Part shown: positions 8,688-17,609 of the stretch, piece after piece
How positions within the stretch are numbered: position 1 is the first letter of the stretch
Layout of the letters: each line of letters opens with the position of its first letter
Assembly (NCBI GenBank): GCA_019752045.1
Contig: JAIEMP010000010.1
Coordinates: forward strand, 62,001 to 126,000
DNA length: 64,000 nucleotides
DNA from: Chitinophagaceae bacterium
GTDB taxonomy: Bacteria; Bacteroidota; Bacteroidia; Chitinophagales; Chitinophagaceae
Direction: 5' to 3'
Position numbers and translations under genes: made by a program
Notes under the pieces: generated by a model
The model's input: only the letters and a program-made list of their open reading frames with translations
Database searches by the model: none
Told to the model about the DNA's origin: nothing

Positions 8688-9068
8688 ATGAAAGCTGTAC
8701 TAAAGCTGGAAGAATTAGGAATGTGGGTTGGGTGCATTATCCTACTTTATGCAATAAATGTAGAATGGTGGTTGTATGTGTTGATGTTTCTCGGACCTGA
8801 TGTGAGTATGCTTGGTTATTTGATAAACAACAAAGTAGGAGCGTGGAGTTATAATTTGTTTCATCATAAAGGTGTTGCGGTTATTATTTTAGTAGCAGGT
8901 GCGATCATTTCAAATAATAATCTTTTCAGTAATTGGGCTTGGTTATTTCCAATTGGGTTGGTTTTGCTTGGTCATTCCAGCATGGACAGATTTTTTGGTT
9001 ATGGCTTGAAATATGAAAACGGGTTTAAGTTTACACATTTAGGAGAAATAGGAAAGAAGCCCCTCTAA
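8688..9068 (+). CDS. DUF4260 family membrane protein
   Basis: 126 aa. Family-like blocks in order: LKLEELGMWVGCIILLYAI, WWLYVLMFLGPDVSMLGYL, YNLFHHKG, then LLGHSSMDRFFGYGLKYENGFKFTHLGEIG. Three or four hydrophobic helices place it in the inner membrane. The conserved PD, H and DR-GYGLKY-THLG residues are all present, so it looks intact. Function unknown. The final KPL and stop are supplied by the left end of the repeat element at 9059-9276. Confidence 0.87.
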   Translation: MKAVLKLEELGMWVGCIILLYAINVEWWLYVLMFLGPDVSMLGYLINNKVGAWSYNLFHHKGVAVIILVAGAIISNNNLFSNWAWLFPIGLVLLGHSSMDRFFGYGLKYENGFKFTHLGEIGKKPL

Positions 9069-9276
9069 ATCTCCCCCGAGGGGAGACTTGCCAAGCACAG
9101 CCCTTGCTTCTCAGATATATTGATCAATAGTGGAGAGATTGAAAGGTGATGAGTAAAGTTCTAAAGAAAATGTGGTAGTTAAGTAGTTTGCTAATGAGAT
9201 GAAGTGCCGCTCTTTCTCCTTTGGGATAACTGAGGAACGAAAGTTACGAGCGAAGCTCAGAAGGAGATAGGGGCCG
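9059..9276. repeat. ~218 bp MITE-like dispersed element, copy 2 (upstream of parC)
   Basis: Starts GCCCCTCTAAATCTCCCCC, continues GGGGAGACTTGCC then AAGCACAGCCCTT, and ends AAGGAGATAGGGGCC, near the reverse complement of its start. Near the right end, TCTCCTT pairs with AAGGAGA around an inner CTGAG/CTCAG pair. Same architecture and core as 4824-5036. The remaining 9277-9363 holds GTGCGACGCAACAA, a motif also seen at 36267-36280, and nothing else I can name. Confidence 0.68.
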
Positions 9277-9363
9277 AATAGAAAACAAAACGTACAAGAG
9301 TGCGACGCAACAAAAGTTACATAGCAGTACTTGCGTTAGAAAAATAAAAAAGAACAGAACGAA

Positions 9364-11877
9364 ATGAGCGCAGCGAAAAAGAAAGAAAATGTTTTTGAGA
9401 ATGAGAATGGTGTGCAGGGTCAGTATAAAAACTGGTTCCTCGATTATGCATCTTATGTAATTCTGGAGCGTGCCGTACCCGCCATTGAAGATGGGATGAA
9501 ACCCGTGCAGCGACGTATTCTTCATGCCATGAAAGAAATGGATGATGGACGTTTCAACAAAGTGGCGAATATTATTGGTCAGGCGATGCAGTATCATCCG
9601 CATGGTGATGCAAGTATTGGCGATGCATTGGTGAATATTGGTCAGAAAGATTTGCTGATTGATACGCAAGGTAACTGGGGTGATGTACGTACAGGCGATG
9701 ATGCAGCAGCTCCACGTTATATTGAAGCAAGACTTTCCAGGTTTGCTTTAGAAGTTGCCTTCAATAATAAAACAACAGAGTGGCAACTGAGTTATGATGG
9801 CAGGAAGAATGAACCGGTGGTATTGCCTATGAAGTTTCCGTTGTTGCTGGCACAGGGCGCAGATGGTATTGCTGTTGGCTTATCAACAAAAATTTTACCG
9901 CATAACTTTTGCGAACTGATTGAAGCTTCCATTAAATATCTGCGTGGTAAACGTTTTGAACTGCTTCCTGATTTCCAGACAGGCGGCATGATTGATGCGA
10001 GTAATTACAACGATGGCAAGCGTGGCGGTAAAGTAAGAGTACGTGCACATATTGAAGAGCTGGATAAAAAAACATTGCTGATCAAGGATGTGCCATACAG
10101 TGTTACTACAACTCAATTAATGGACAGCATTGTAAAAGCAAATGACCAGGGAAAAATCAAGATAAAAAAAGTAACAGACAATACTGCTGCCGAAGTAGAA
10201 GTGCAGATTGATCTGGCACCGGGCATTTCACCCGATATTACCATTGATGCATTGTATGCATTTACTGATTGTGAAATTTCCATTTCGCCGAACGCTTGTG
10301 TAATTGTTGATAACAAGCCGCAGTTTCTTGCAGTAACGGATCTGTTGAAATATTCAGCTGATCAAACAAAAGATTTGCTGAAGAAAGAACTGGAGATTAA
10401 ACTGGGTGAGTTGCAGGAGAAATGGCATTACACATCATTGGAAAAAATATTCTTTGAAGAAAAGATATACAAGGAACTGGAGAAGAAACATGAAACTTGG
10501 GAGAAAGTAATTGCTGCTATTGATGCAGCCTTTGTTCCGTTTAAGAAACAACTCCGCAGAGATATTACCAGAGAAGATATTGTAAAGCTGACTGAAAAAC
10601 CGGTGCGTCGCATATACCGTTTGGATATTGATGAACTGAATGAACAGATCAAAGGATTGGAAGCAGATATTAAACAGGTGAAACACGATTTGGCGAACCT
10701 GGTTGATTTTGCAGTAGCTTATTACGAAAATCTCCTGAAAAAATATGGCAAGGGTCGTGAACGTAAAACAGAGATCAGGCCTTTTGAAACCATTCAGGTA
10801 AAGCAGGTAGCCATTGCCAACACAAAATTATACATGAACCGTGAAGATGGTTTTATTGGTACATCGTTAAAGAAAGATGAATTTGTTTGTGAGTGCTCTG
10901 ATTTTGATGACATCATCGTGTTTACCAAACGGGGATTGATGAAAGTGGTGAAGGTGAGCGACAAAGCATACATCGGCAAAGACATTATTCATGCTGCAGT
11001 GTTCCAAAAGAATGATGAACGCACAACGTATAACATGATCTATGCCGATGGAAAAGCCGGTGTAAGCTATGCCAAACGTTTTAACGTGACCGGTGTAACA
11101 CGTGAAAAAGAATATGATCTCACCAAAGGTGATGAAAAAAGCAAGGTGCATTACTTTACTGTAAACCTGAATGGTGAAGCCGAAGTAGTGAAAGTAACAT
11201 TAACGCCGGGTTGCAGTGCAAGAAATAAGGAGTTCGATTTTTATTTTGAAGAACTTGATATTAAAGGCCGCAGCAGTATGGGTAACCAGGTAACCAAGTA
11301 CCCGATTAAATCAGTAAAGTTTAAAGAGAAAGGCCGCTCTACATTGAGTGGAAAGAAAATGTGGTTTGATGATAAGTTCGGCCGTTTAACTACGGAAGAG
11401 AAAGGACAATACCTTGGCAAGTTTGAACCGGATGATAAAGTGCTTGTGATTTACAGGGATGGTAATTATGAAATCACCGATCAGGAGTTAACGCAAAAGT
11501 TTGACCCCGAGAATGTGTTATTGATTGAATTGTTTAATCCTGAGAAAATTATTACAGCAGTGTATCTTGATAATGACAAGCTGCAATACAATGTAAAGCG
11601 TTTTAAAATTGAAACCACCACACTCCGGAATAAATTCTTCTTTATAAAAGAAGGCGACAAGAATTATTTAGAAGCTGTAACAACCGATGATGAACCTGTG
11701 TTGGCTATGCAAAGCGGAAGGGGAGCACAGGTGCGAAAAGGAAAAATTAAACTGGCGAAGGTGGCGGAAGTGATGGGCTGGAAAGCAGTGGGAGCAAAGC
11801 TTACAGACTTCAATAAGAGTATTGAAATGGAATGGGTGAAAGAAGACCCGAATGCACAACCGGAGTTGTTTGGATAA
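9364..11877 (+). CDS. parC: DNA topoisomerase IV subunit A
   Basis: 837 aa. The breakage-reunion domain has the quinolone-region helix HPHGDASIGDAL (S84, D87, susceptible-type residues) and catalytic tyrosine Y119 in AAPRYIEARLS. A coiled-coil tower region follows (about 330-480), then a C-terminal beta-pinwheel. I see no QRRGGRG GyrA box, in contrast to the gyrA at 54478, supporting a ParC assignment. It works with ParE (5053-6945) in decatenation. ATG at 9364 gives MSAAKKKENV. Confidence 0.92.
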   Translation: MSAAKKKENVFENENGVQGQYKNWFLDYASYVILERAVPAIEDGMKPVQRRILHAMKEMDDGRFNKVANIIGQAMQYHPHGDASIGDALVNIGQKDLLIDTQGNWGDVRTGDDAAAPRYIEARLSRFALEVAFNNKTTEWQLSYDGRKNEPVVLPMKFPLLLAQGADGIAVGLSTKILPHNFCELIEASIKYLRGKRFELLPDFQTGGMIDASNYNDGKRGGKVRVRAHIEELDKKTLLIKDVPYSVTTTQLMDSIVKANDQGKIKIKKVTDNTAAEVEVQIDLAPGISPDITIDALYAFTDCEISISPNACVIVDNKPQFLAVTDLLKYSADQTKDLLKKELEIKLGELQEKWHYTSLEKIFFEEKIYKELEKKHETWEKVIAAIDAAFVPFKKQLRRDITREDIVKLTEKPVRRIYRLDIDELNEQIKGLEADIKQVKHDLANLVDFAVAYYENLLKKYGKGRERKTEIRPFETIQVKQVAIANTKLYMNREDGFIGTSLKKDEFVCECSDFDDIIVFTKRGLMKVVKVSDKAYIGKDIIHAAVFQKNDERTTYNMIYADGKAGVSYAKRFNVTGVTREKEYDLTKGDEKSKVHYFTVNLNGEAEVVKVTLTPGCSARNKEFDFYFEELDIKGRSSMGNQVTKYPIKSVKFKEKGRSTLSGKKMWFDDKFGRLTTEEKGQYLGKFEPDDKVLVIYRDGNYEITDQELTQKFDPENVLLIELFNPEKIITAVYLDNDKLQYNVKRFKIETTTLRNKFFFIKEGDKNYLEAVTTDDEPVLAMQSGRGAQVRKGKIKLAKVAEVMGWKAVGAKLTDFNKSIEMEWVKEDPNAQPELFG

Positions 11878-12059
11878 AGCAATGATGAATAATGAATAAA
11901 AGCAAAAGTGATCGCACAAGAAGCAATCGCTCTTTGCTTTGGTTGCACAATGCTTTGTTAACGCATTCCATTAACAAAAGATTAGATACAGCAATAAAAA
12001 TCTGGCTCACTTTTCTAATGTGTATTGGCATCAGGCTTTAAAATCCTGCAACCATTTAC

Positions 12060-12728
12060 ATGACCACTACATACTCTTCTCTGCTGTTTGTCTTTCTTGC
12101 AGCAGCAATCACAACCAACGCACAAATAAAACCCATTATTAAAATCGGCGCATCACAATCAACCTGGAAAGGGGAAGCAAGAAATTCTTTTGATCAATTG
12201 CTTGATTCAACAAATGGTTTTATAAGCAGCCGTAATCGAACTGGTTTTTATGCCAATGTTGGTGCCGAAATACCCATGGGAGCCTTTGCTTCCTTTGAAC
12301 CCTCAGTCGGTTATTCACAAAGAGGTTTTGGTGTAAGAGGTAATATCACAATCAACAATATGAAGATTGAGGCTCTGAATGCAAGAGTTACGGCACAAAT
12401 GCATTATGTTGATCTTGCAGCTTTGCTGAAAGTAAAGCCTGTTGCAGGTTTACAACTCTTTGTTGGTCCGCAGGTATCTTATCTGGTGAAGAATAATCTG
12501 CATGCCGATATAGCAGTACTTGGTTTCTCTCTTTTAAATAAAGACATGGATGTTACGGATGAATTCAATCGTTGGGATATGGGTGTAACAGGCGGTATTG
12601 GTTACGAATTTACCAATGGCATTGGTATAACGGCCGCATATGAACGAGGTTTTCAGCGGGTGGATAACAAGGAGCGGTTTAAGGCATTCAATGAAAGTTA
12701 TAAAGCAGGGTTAACGTATCGATTTTAA
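12060..12728 (+). CDS. Secreted outer-membrane beta-barrel protein (PorT-like family)
   Basis: 222 aa with a signal peptide (MTTTYSSLLFVFLAAAITTNAQ). It continues with IKPIIKIGASQSTWKG, a pattern of about eight alternating strands, and ends YKAGLTYRF with a terminal Phe as expected for outer-membrane barrels. It matches the small OMP_b-brl_2 (PorT) group common in Bacteroidetes. Ligand and role unknown. The 182 bp before it hold no gene I can support. Confidence 0.8.
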   Translation: MTTTYSSLLFVFLAAAITTNAQIKPIIKIGASQSTWKGEARNSFDQLLDSTNGFISSRNRTGFYANVGAEIPMGAFASFEPSVGYSQRGFGVRGNITINNMKIEALNARVTAQMHYVDLAALLKVKPVAGLQLFVGPQVSYLVKNNLHADIAVLGFSLLNKDMDVTDEFNRWDMGVTGGIGYEFTNGIGITAAYERGFQRVDNKERFKAFNESYKAGLTYRF

Positions 12729-12738
12729 ATAAGAAGCC

Positions 12739-12803
12739 AAACTTTGCCAAAGTTTTTATTAGAAGAACTAAACAAAACAGTCCTCTCAACTTTGGCAAAG
12801 TTG
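12739..12803. repeat. Pair of near-palindromes (AACTTTGSCAAAGTT)
   Basis: Two copies at 12739-12755 and 12787-12803, each near-palindromic (AACTTTG/CAAAGTT) and in opposite orientation, so they can also pair with each other. They lie between the barrel gene and its terminator. Confidence 0.65.
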
Positions 12804-12824
12804 TTTCATCTATGAAAACCTTTA

Positions 12825-12858
12825 CCGATGATGCAATGCCCTGCATCATCGGCTTTTT
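12825..12858 (+). terminator. Intrinsic terminator
   Basis: Perfect 11 bp stem CCGATGATGCA (12825-12835) and TGCATCATCGG (12842-12852), 6 nt loop, followed by CTTTTTATTG. It ends transcription from the barrel gene at 12060-12728. Confidence 0.88.
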
Positions 12859-12940
12859 ATTGTTTGCATCACAGACAGGGTTTTTAACTCATTTCTCATT
12901 TTTCATCACTCATTACTCATTACTAATTATTGATTACTCA

Positions 12941-13351
12941 TCATTCTTCGCTTTCAACAATCTTACCATAATCAATCAGCAATTCTTCACCCGCTTTTAT
13001 TTCACGCAGGGTTTCAAAATCTTCACCATCGTTAATAGAAATTATATTGGGAGATTCGTCGTGATTCAGAAAGTTAACAATGTCCATCACTTTAAAACCG
13101 TAATCAGGAACATAGTAATGATCTTCATCAAACAAACAATAGGTTTCAACCAGCTCCCTGCTGTAAACAGGCAAAGCATCAATTTCACTCCGCTCAATTT
13201 TGATCCACTCTCCAATATTTTTAGAGAATAATCCACGCTGACCTTTGGGAATATCCCTTAAAGCAAAAACGCCGTTACCGTGAATGGGAGAGGGTTTCAT
13301 CATTACCCATGTATCGTGTTGCAGTTCGTGGAGCAGTTGTTCTTTGGTCAT
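12941..13351 (-). CDS. SET domain-containing protein
   Basis: 136 aa, a minimal stand-alone SET domain. The N-terminal motif SPIHGNGVFALRDIPKG, the pseudoknot motif VNFLNHDESPN and the catalytic-type LLIDYG tyrosine near the end are all in place. Bacterial SET proteins are predicted protein-lysine methyltransferases; the target is unknown. It follows smpB with a 1 nt gap, so the two are almost surely co-transcribed, suggesting (inference) a ribosome- or translation-linked target. Confidence 0.85.
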   Translation of the reverse strand: MTKEQLLHELQHDTWVMMKPSPIHGNGVFALRDIPKGQRGLFSKNIGEWIKIERSEIDALPVYSRELVETYCLFDEDHYYVPDYGFKVMDIVNFLNHDESPNIISINDGEDFETLREIKAGEELLIDYGKIVESEE

Positions 13352-13352
13352 A

Positions 13353-13787
13353 TTATTTCAGATATTGCTTCATGTCACGCTCTGCATCACGGCTTTTGAT
13401 GGTTTCCCGTTTATCATGCAGTTTTTTTCCTTTACCTAAACCAACTTCGAGTTTGGCTAAATTTTTCTCCGTAAAGAAAATGCGGAGTGGTACAACGGTG
13501 TAGCCTTTTTCCTTGATCTTATTTTCCCACTTCTTGATTTCCTTTTTGTTGAGCAACAGTTTGCGGTCGTGCACAGCCAGGTGATTATTGGTGGTGCCGA
13601 ATTTATATTCAGCAATGTGCAGGCCTTTGATCCAAAGTTCATGCTTGTGAAAGAAGCAATAGGAATCGCTGAAACTCACTTTACCTTCACGGATAGATTT
13701 TACTTCCGTACCAACCAATACCATACCTGCAACGAGTTTATCCTCGAAGTAATATTCATGAAAAGCGCTTCTGTTCTTAAGTTCCAT
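13353..13787 (-). CDS. smpB: SsrA (tmRNA)-binding protein SmpB
   Basis: 144 aa, normal SmpB length. Core motifs: NRSAFHEYYFEDKLVAGMVLVGTEVKSIR, the ELWIKGLHIAEY strand and the GYTVVPLRIFF strand. The basic C-terminal tail GKGKKLHDKRETIKSRDAERD folds into the ribosomal A site. It delivers tmRNA to stalled ribosomes for trans-translation. No tmRNA gene is visible nearby. Downstream neighbour is the SET-domain gene. Confidence 0.95.
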   Translation of the reverse strand: MELKNRSAFHEYYFEDKLVAGMVLVGTEVKSIREGKVSFSDSYCFFHKHELWIKGLHIAEYKFGTTNNHLAVHDRKLLLNKKEIKKWENKIKEKGYTVVPLRIFFTEKNLAKLEVGLGKGKKLHDKRETIKSRDAERDMKQYLK

Positions 13788-13802
13788 ATTTTTTGTATCA
13801 GC

Positions 13803-13863
13803 AGGTATGCCATACTTATTCTAACTGATAAACCATCAATCCCTGCGGAAGTATGGCATACCT
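13803..13863. repeat. Paired palindrome element (AGGTATGCCATAC family), copy 1
   Basis: Perfect 15 bp inverted repeat: 13803-13817 and 13849-13863, spacer 31 bp. Each arm is itself close to a palindrome. A second copy of the family lies at 45215-45274. Located upstream of smpB, so it probably lies in the 5' region of that transcript. Confidence 0.75.
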
Positions 13864-13877
13864 ATCAGGATTACCGT

Positions 13878-13930
13878 ATCCGAAATAAAAATGCAATCAA
13901 TAAAAGTTGAATCAACTTTAATTGATTGCA
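13878..13930 (-). terminator. Intrinsic terminator of the fba-accD unit
   Basis: Long palindrome 13892-13930 with 19 nt arms, one mismatch and a 1 nt centre. On the minus strand it is followed by TTTTTATTTC. It lies 17 bp beyond the accD stop. Confidence 0.88.
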
Positions 13931-13947
13931 AATATAAAATGGTTTAA

Positions 13948-14865
13948 TCAGTTCTTAAATAATGTAAACAGCACACCAAACTTCTGCTTCATATTCTTTC
14001 TGTCAACAATCAAATCAAGAAAGCCATGCTCCAGTAAAAATTCGCTGCGTTGAAAACCTTCGGGCAAATCTTTTTTAATAGTTTCTTTAATTACCCTTGG
14101 TCCTGCAAAGCCAATTAATGCACCCGGTTCACCAATATTCAAATCGCCCAGCATACCAAAAGAAGCAGTTACACCGCCAAAGGTTGGGTCAGTCAGCAAG
14201 GTGATGTATGGGAGTTTTGCATCGCTCATTTGAGATAGCTTTCCTGAAATTTTTGCCAGCTGCATTAATGAAAATGCACTTTCCATCATTCTTGCGCCAC
14301 CGCTTTTGCAGATCATGATCATGGGCAAGCGATGCTCAATACAGTAATCGGCAGCACGTGCTATTTTTTCACCCATCACACTGCCCAGCGAACCACCAAT
14401 AAAATCAAAATCCATACAGCATACCACTGTATCATGACCTTCAATTTTTCCTGCAGCTACACGGATTGAATCATGCAGATCCGTTTTCTTCCAGATGTCT
14501 TCCAGTCTTTTCTGGTAAGGTTTCAAATCGGTAAAACCAAGATGATCTTTGGAACGGATGTTAGCGAATAATTCGGTGTATTCATCTCCATCAAACAAAA
14601 GATCGTAGTACTCAGCGCTTCCAATGCGGTGGTGATAATTACACTTTGGGCAAACAAATTTATTATCTGCAAGCTCCTGTGATGTACAGGTATATTTACA
14701 TTCAGGGCATTTTGTCCATAGGCCTTCCTGAATTTCTTTTTTTTCTGATGTGGTAGTGAGAATTCCCTTTTGAACCCGTTTAAACCAGGAAGATCGCTGA
14801 GCATCTTCACGGGGAAGATCATCACCTGTCAGGTTTTTCTCAATATCCTCTTCTTTTTTCGACAT
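13948..14865 (-). CDS. accD: Acetyl-CoA carboxylase carboxyltransferase subunit beta
   Basis: 305 aa from the ATG at 14865; the longer frame to 14928 adds a non-family extension overlapping the aldolase gene. The zinc ribbon has C53-x2-C56 and C72-x2-C75 (CPEC, CPKC). The crotonase-like core follows with GSLGSVMGEKIARA, SGGARMMESAFSLMQ and DPTFGGVTASFGMLGD, ending in the EFLLEHGFLD helix. With AccA it transfers carboxyl from carboxybiotin to acetyl-CoA in fatty acid synthesis. It follows fba by 41 nt and ends at a strong terminator. Confidence 0.93.
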   Translation of the reverse strand: MSKKEEDIEKNLTGDDLPREDAQRSSWFKRVQKGILTTTSEKKEIQEGLWTKCPECKYTCTSQELADNKFVCPKCNYHHRIGSAEYYDLLFDGDEYTELFANIRSKDHLGFTDLKPYQKRLEDIWKKTDLHDSIRVAAGKIEGHDTVVCCMDFDFIGGSLGSVMGEKIARAADYCIEHRLPMIMICKSGGARMMESAFSLMQLAKISGKLSQMSDAKLPYITLLTDPTFGGVTASFGMLGDLNIGEPGALIGFAGPRVIKETIKKDLPEGFQRSEFLLEHGFLDLIVDRKNMKQKFGVLFTLFKN

Positions 14866-14906
14866 TGCAATCTGTTTTTTGTGATACCAATTTAAAGTAA
14901 AAACAA

Positions 14907-15974
14907 TTATGCATTTCTGTTGATACAATTCAGATCATCAAACGCTACTTCAAGACGTTTGATAAAGCTCTCTTCGCCTTTGCGTAACCATACACGGGGA
15001 TCGTAATGTTTTTTATTAGGACTGTCAGGGCCATCCGGATTTCCTAATTGCCCCTGCAGATAACCTTCGTTCTTTTTGTAGTTGTTGAGAATACCTTCCC
15101 AGAACGCCCATTGCAGATCGGTGTCAATGTTCATTTTAATTGCACCATAACTGATGGCTTCACGGATCTGGTGTTGGGGAGAACCGCTGCCACCGTGGAA
15201 TACAAAGTACACCGGCTTGGGACCTGTACCAAGATTCTTTTCAATATACACCTGGCTGTTATGCAAAATGATTGGTGTTAACTGCACATTGCCTGATTTG
15301 TAGACACCATGCACATTTCCAAATGCTGCAGCAACGGTAAAGAGTTTTCCTACTTTGCTCAACTCAGTATAAGCATAAGCAACATGAGCCGGTTGGGTAT
15401 AAAGTTTTTCGTTGTCAACATCGCTATTGTCCACGCCATCTTCTTCACCACCTGTTACACCCAGTTCAATTTCAATTCCCATTCCCAACGGAGCCATTCG
15501 TTTGTAAAACTCAACAGAGGTATGGATATTTTCTTCCAACGGTTCTTCGCTCAGATCAAGCATGTGTGAACTGAAGAGAGGTTGACCTTTTTCTTTTTTA
15601 AATTCAACACCTGCATCAATTAAACCGCTGATCCAGGGTAACCATTTTTTGGCTGCATGATCCGTATGCAACACAACAGGCACGCCGTAATATTTTGCTA
15701 CGTTATGAATATGTAAAGCACCTGATATTGCACCACGGATATTTCCCTGCAGCTGATCGTTCGGCATTCCTTTACCTGCAATAAACTGTGCACCACCATT
15801 AGAAAACTGAATAATCACAGGAGAATTTACTTTTGCAGCTGTTTCTAATGTAGCATTGATGGTATTGGTACCAATTGTGTTCACCGCTGGTAATGCAAAC
15901 TGATTATCTTTTGCATCGTTCAGGAGAGCTTCCAGTTCTTCACCAAAGAGAACGCCGGCTTTGTATTTACTCAT
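14907..15974 (-). CDS. fbaA: Class II fructose-bisphosphate aldolase
   Basis: 355 aa, close to E. coli FbaA in length. Zinc and catalytic residues lie in LHTDHAAKKW (D105, H106), the long loop SSHMLDLSEEPLEENI, GVTGGEEDGVDNS, AAFGNVHGVYK, and FHGGSGSPQHQIREAI with NIDTDLQ at the phosphate site. It interconverts fructose 1,6-bisphosphate and triose phosphates. It is first in a unit with accD. A box TATCTTAG on the minus strand (16022-16029), one mismatch from consensus, may be its -7 element. Confidence 0.94.
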   Translation of the reverse strand: MSKYKAGVLFGEELEALLNDAKDNQFALPAVNTIGTNTINATLETAAKVNSPVIIQFSNGGAQFIAGKGMPNDQLQGNIRGAISGALHIHNVAKYYGVPVVLHTDHAAKKWLPWISGLIDAGVEFKKEKGQPLFSSHMLDLSEEPLEENIHTSVEFYKRMAPLGMGIEIELGVTGGEEDGVDNSDVDNEKLYTQPAHVAYAYTELSKVGKLFTVAAAFGNVHGVYKSGNVQLTPIILHNSQVYIEKNLGTGPKPVYFVFHGGSGSPQHQIREAISYGAIKMNIDTDLQWAFWEGILNNYKKNEGYLQGQLGNPDGPDSPNKKHYDPRVWLRKGEESFIKRLEVAFDDLNCINRNA

Positions 15975-16088
15975 TGTAGTTGTTTAAAATTGACTGTTGA
16001 GAATTTCCGTTTTTCAGAGCCGCTAAGATAGTTAAATACTGATTAGCAGCCTTTGCATGGAAGATTTTTCTGTTACAGATAACAGTCA

Positions 16089-17609
16089 TTAGTAAAAGTG
16101 AAGGATCATCAACCCCGGATTAATTTCTGTTGTTTGTGATGCTTTTTTTGCAAGCTGCCCTCCCTGAAATAATTCTTTCTCAATTGGAGTGTTGTAATAA
16201 AAAAAGTAGTATCGGATTTTTTGCTGCTCTATTTCCTGCAACAGTTCGTTGGCAGTATAAACAGGTTTGGTAAAGGTATAAAATGGATTGCCGGATAAAT
16301 AGGCCATTACCATACACTCACCCTCCTTTGCATTAGATGTAAATGATCCTTTGATGGATTGTTGCCGGATAGTTGCTGTTGTTTGATAGAGTTGTTTGTT
16401 TACATGCAGGTTATCTTTTAAAAGATTAACCGGTTCAAGTAGAAAGCTTCCAAAAAAAATGAGTTGAAGAACCCATTGCTGCCATCGTAAAAACGAAAAT
16501 GCATCGAATAGTTTTTGCAGCAGCATACTGCCGGCTATTAAAAAAAGGAAGGTTAAACTCCATAAAAACCTTGTTTCGATATGCAGCAGGAGGTAGCCTG
16601 CAGATAAAGCCGCACTTGTCAATAACAGAAAAAACCAGAAACGTTTTTTTTCTTTGAACTGAAAAACAACAGACAAAAATAAAATAACAGCGCTGAAAAA
16701 AGAGATGGAATGCAAACTCGTAAACCACTGTTGCAGATTAAAAAGTACAATTCTTAATTGATGTAAGAGGATGGAAAGAGAAGATGCCTCACGGAAATTG
16801 AGCTGTTCAATTTTCCACGGGTCTTCCCAAATGGAAGAAGAACCCGGGTAAGGTGGTGCAGCCAACAAAGGGCCCGATACAACTCGGTACTTCATATCCC
16901 AGTTTCCGTAATTATTTTTTCCATGGGCAATCATCCATTCACCATACTTCCAGTGCAGTGCATAGATCCAAGGAAATGATACCAGCAAAAACACAGCAAC
17001 ACCTGCAATGATGCAATAGATTTTTTTAGCAGCATTTGGATTGCAGAAAAAATGAAGCAGGATAAAGTAGAGAAGAAAGAATGGAAAGGCATACGACTTG
17101 GCAAAATATGACAAAGCGCCCAAGGCACCTGCAACCATGTTCAGTGGAATGCTGTTGTAAAATTCTTTGAGGTGAACAAGGTTAAACAGCAGCAACAGAA
17201 TAAAAACAAGAAGCATATCTGCTGCCAGTTCATAAAATGAATAGTGCAATAAAATAATAAAAGACGTAAAAAGAATGGCCGACTTATAAAAATCAGTAAG
17301 TGTAAATTTTTGCAGCAGCCTGTGTAAAGCAAACAAACATCCAATGGCAATAAGTCCATTTGAATATCTGAATGCATCTTCAGGAAGTATACCCAGCTTA
17401 ATAAACGGAATCGTTATCCAGGAGTGGAGTGGAGACCAGTAACCATTTATTGCCAGTGAAAAATGACCCGCTGCATATTGTTTGGCCACGGCTGCATAGC
17501 CAACACCATCTACATCAAAAACATATTTGTAAAAAGGGAAACAACCGACAAATAAAACGCAAAAGCCAGCCAATGCAATTGAAAGCCTGTTATCAGTAAT
17601 CCGGTTCAT
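16089..17609 (-). CDS. GT-C type membrane glycosyltransferase (ArnT/PMT-like)
   Basis: 506 aa with about 10-12 hydrophobic helices. The first outside loop carries YVFDVDGVGYAAVAKQYAAG, an acidic motif position typical of GT-C glycosyltransferases that use polyprenyl-phosphate sugars. The C-terminal third is a soluble-looking segment (YLSGNPFYTFTKPVYTANELLQ). It probably glycosylates a lipid or protein at the outer face of the inner membrane; the acceptor is unknown. Its start overlaps the end of the BtuF-like gene by 17 nt, so the two are one transcription unit. Confidence 0.75.
   Translation of the reverse strand: MNRITDNRLSIALAGFCVLFVGCFPFYKYVFDVDGVGYAAVAKQYAAGHFSLAINGYWSPLHSWITIPFIKLGILPEDAFRYSNGLIAIGCLFALHRLLQKFTLTDFYKSAILFTSFIILLHYSFYELAADMLLVFILLLLFNLVHLKEFYNSIPLNMVAGALGALSYFAKSYAFPFFLLYFILLHFFCNPNAAKKIYCIIAGVAVFLLVSFPWIYALHWKYGEWMIAHGKNNYGNWDMKYRVVSGPLLAAPPYPGSSSIWEDPWKIEQLNFREASSLSILLHQLRIVLFNLQQWFTSLHSISFFSAVILFLSVVFQFKEKKRFWFFLLLTSAALSAGYLLLHIETRFLWSLTFLFLIAGSMLLQKLFDAFSFLRWQQWVLQLIFFGSFLLEPVNLLKDNLHVNKQLYQTTATIRQQSIKGSFTSNAKEGECMVMAYLSGNPFYTFTKPVYTANELLQEIEQQKIRYYFFYYNTPIEKELFQGGQLAKKASQTTEINPGLMILHFY

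Noticed and set aside
12812-13231. Plus-strand 139-codon ORF
   Set aside because: It starts inside a terminator region and is antisense to a convincing SET-domain gene.
13788-13947. tmRNA gene next to smpB
   Set aside because: The interval holds only a palindromic repeat and a terminator; no tRNA-like ends or tag frame.
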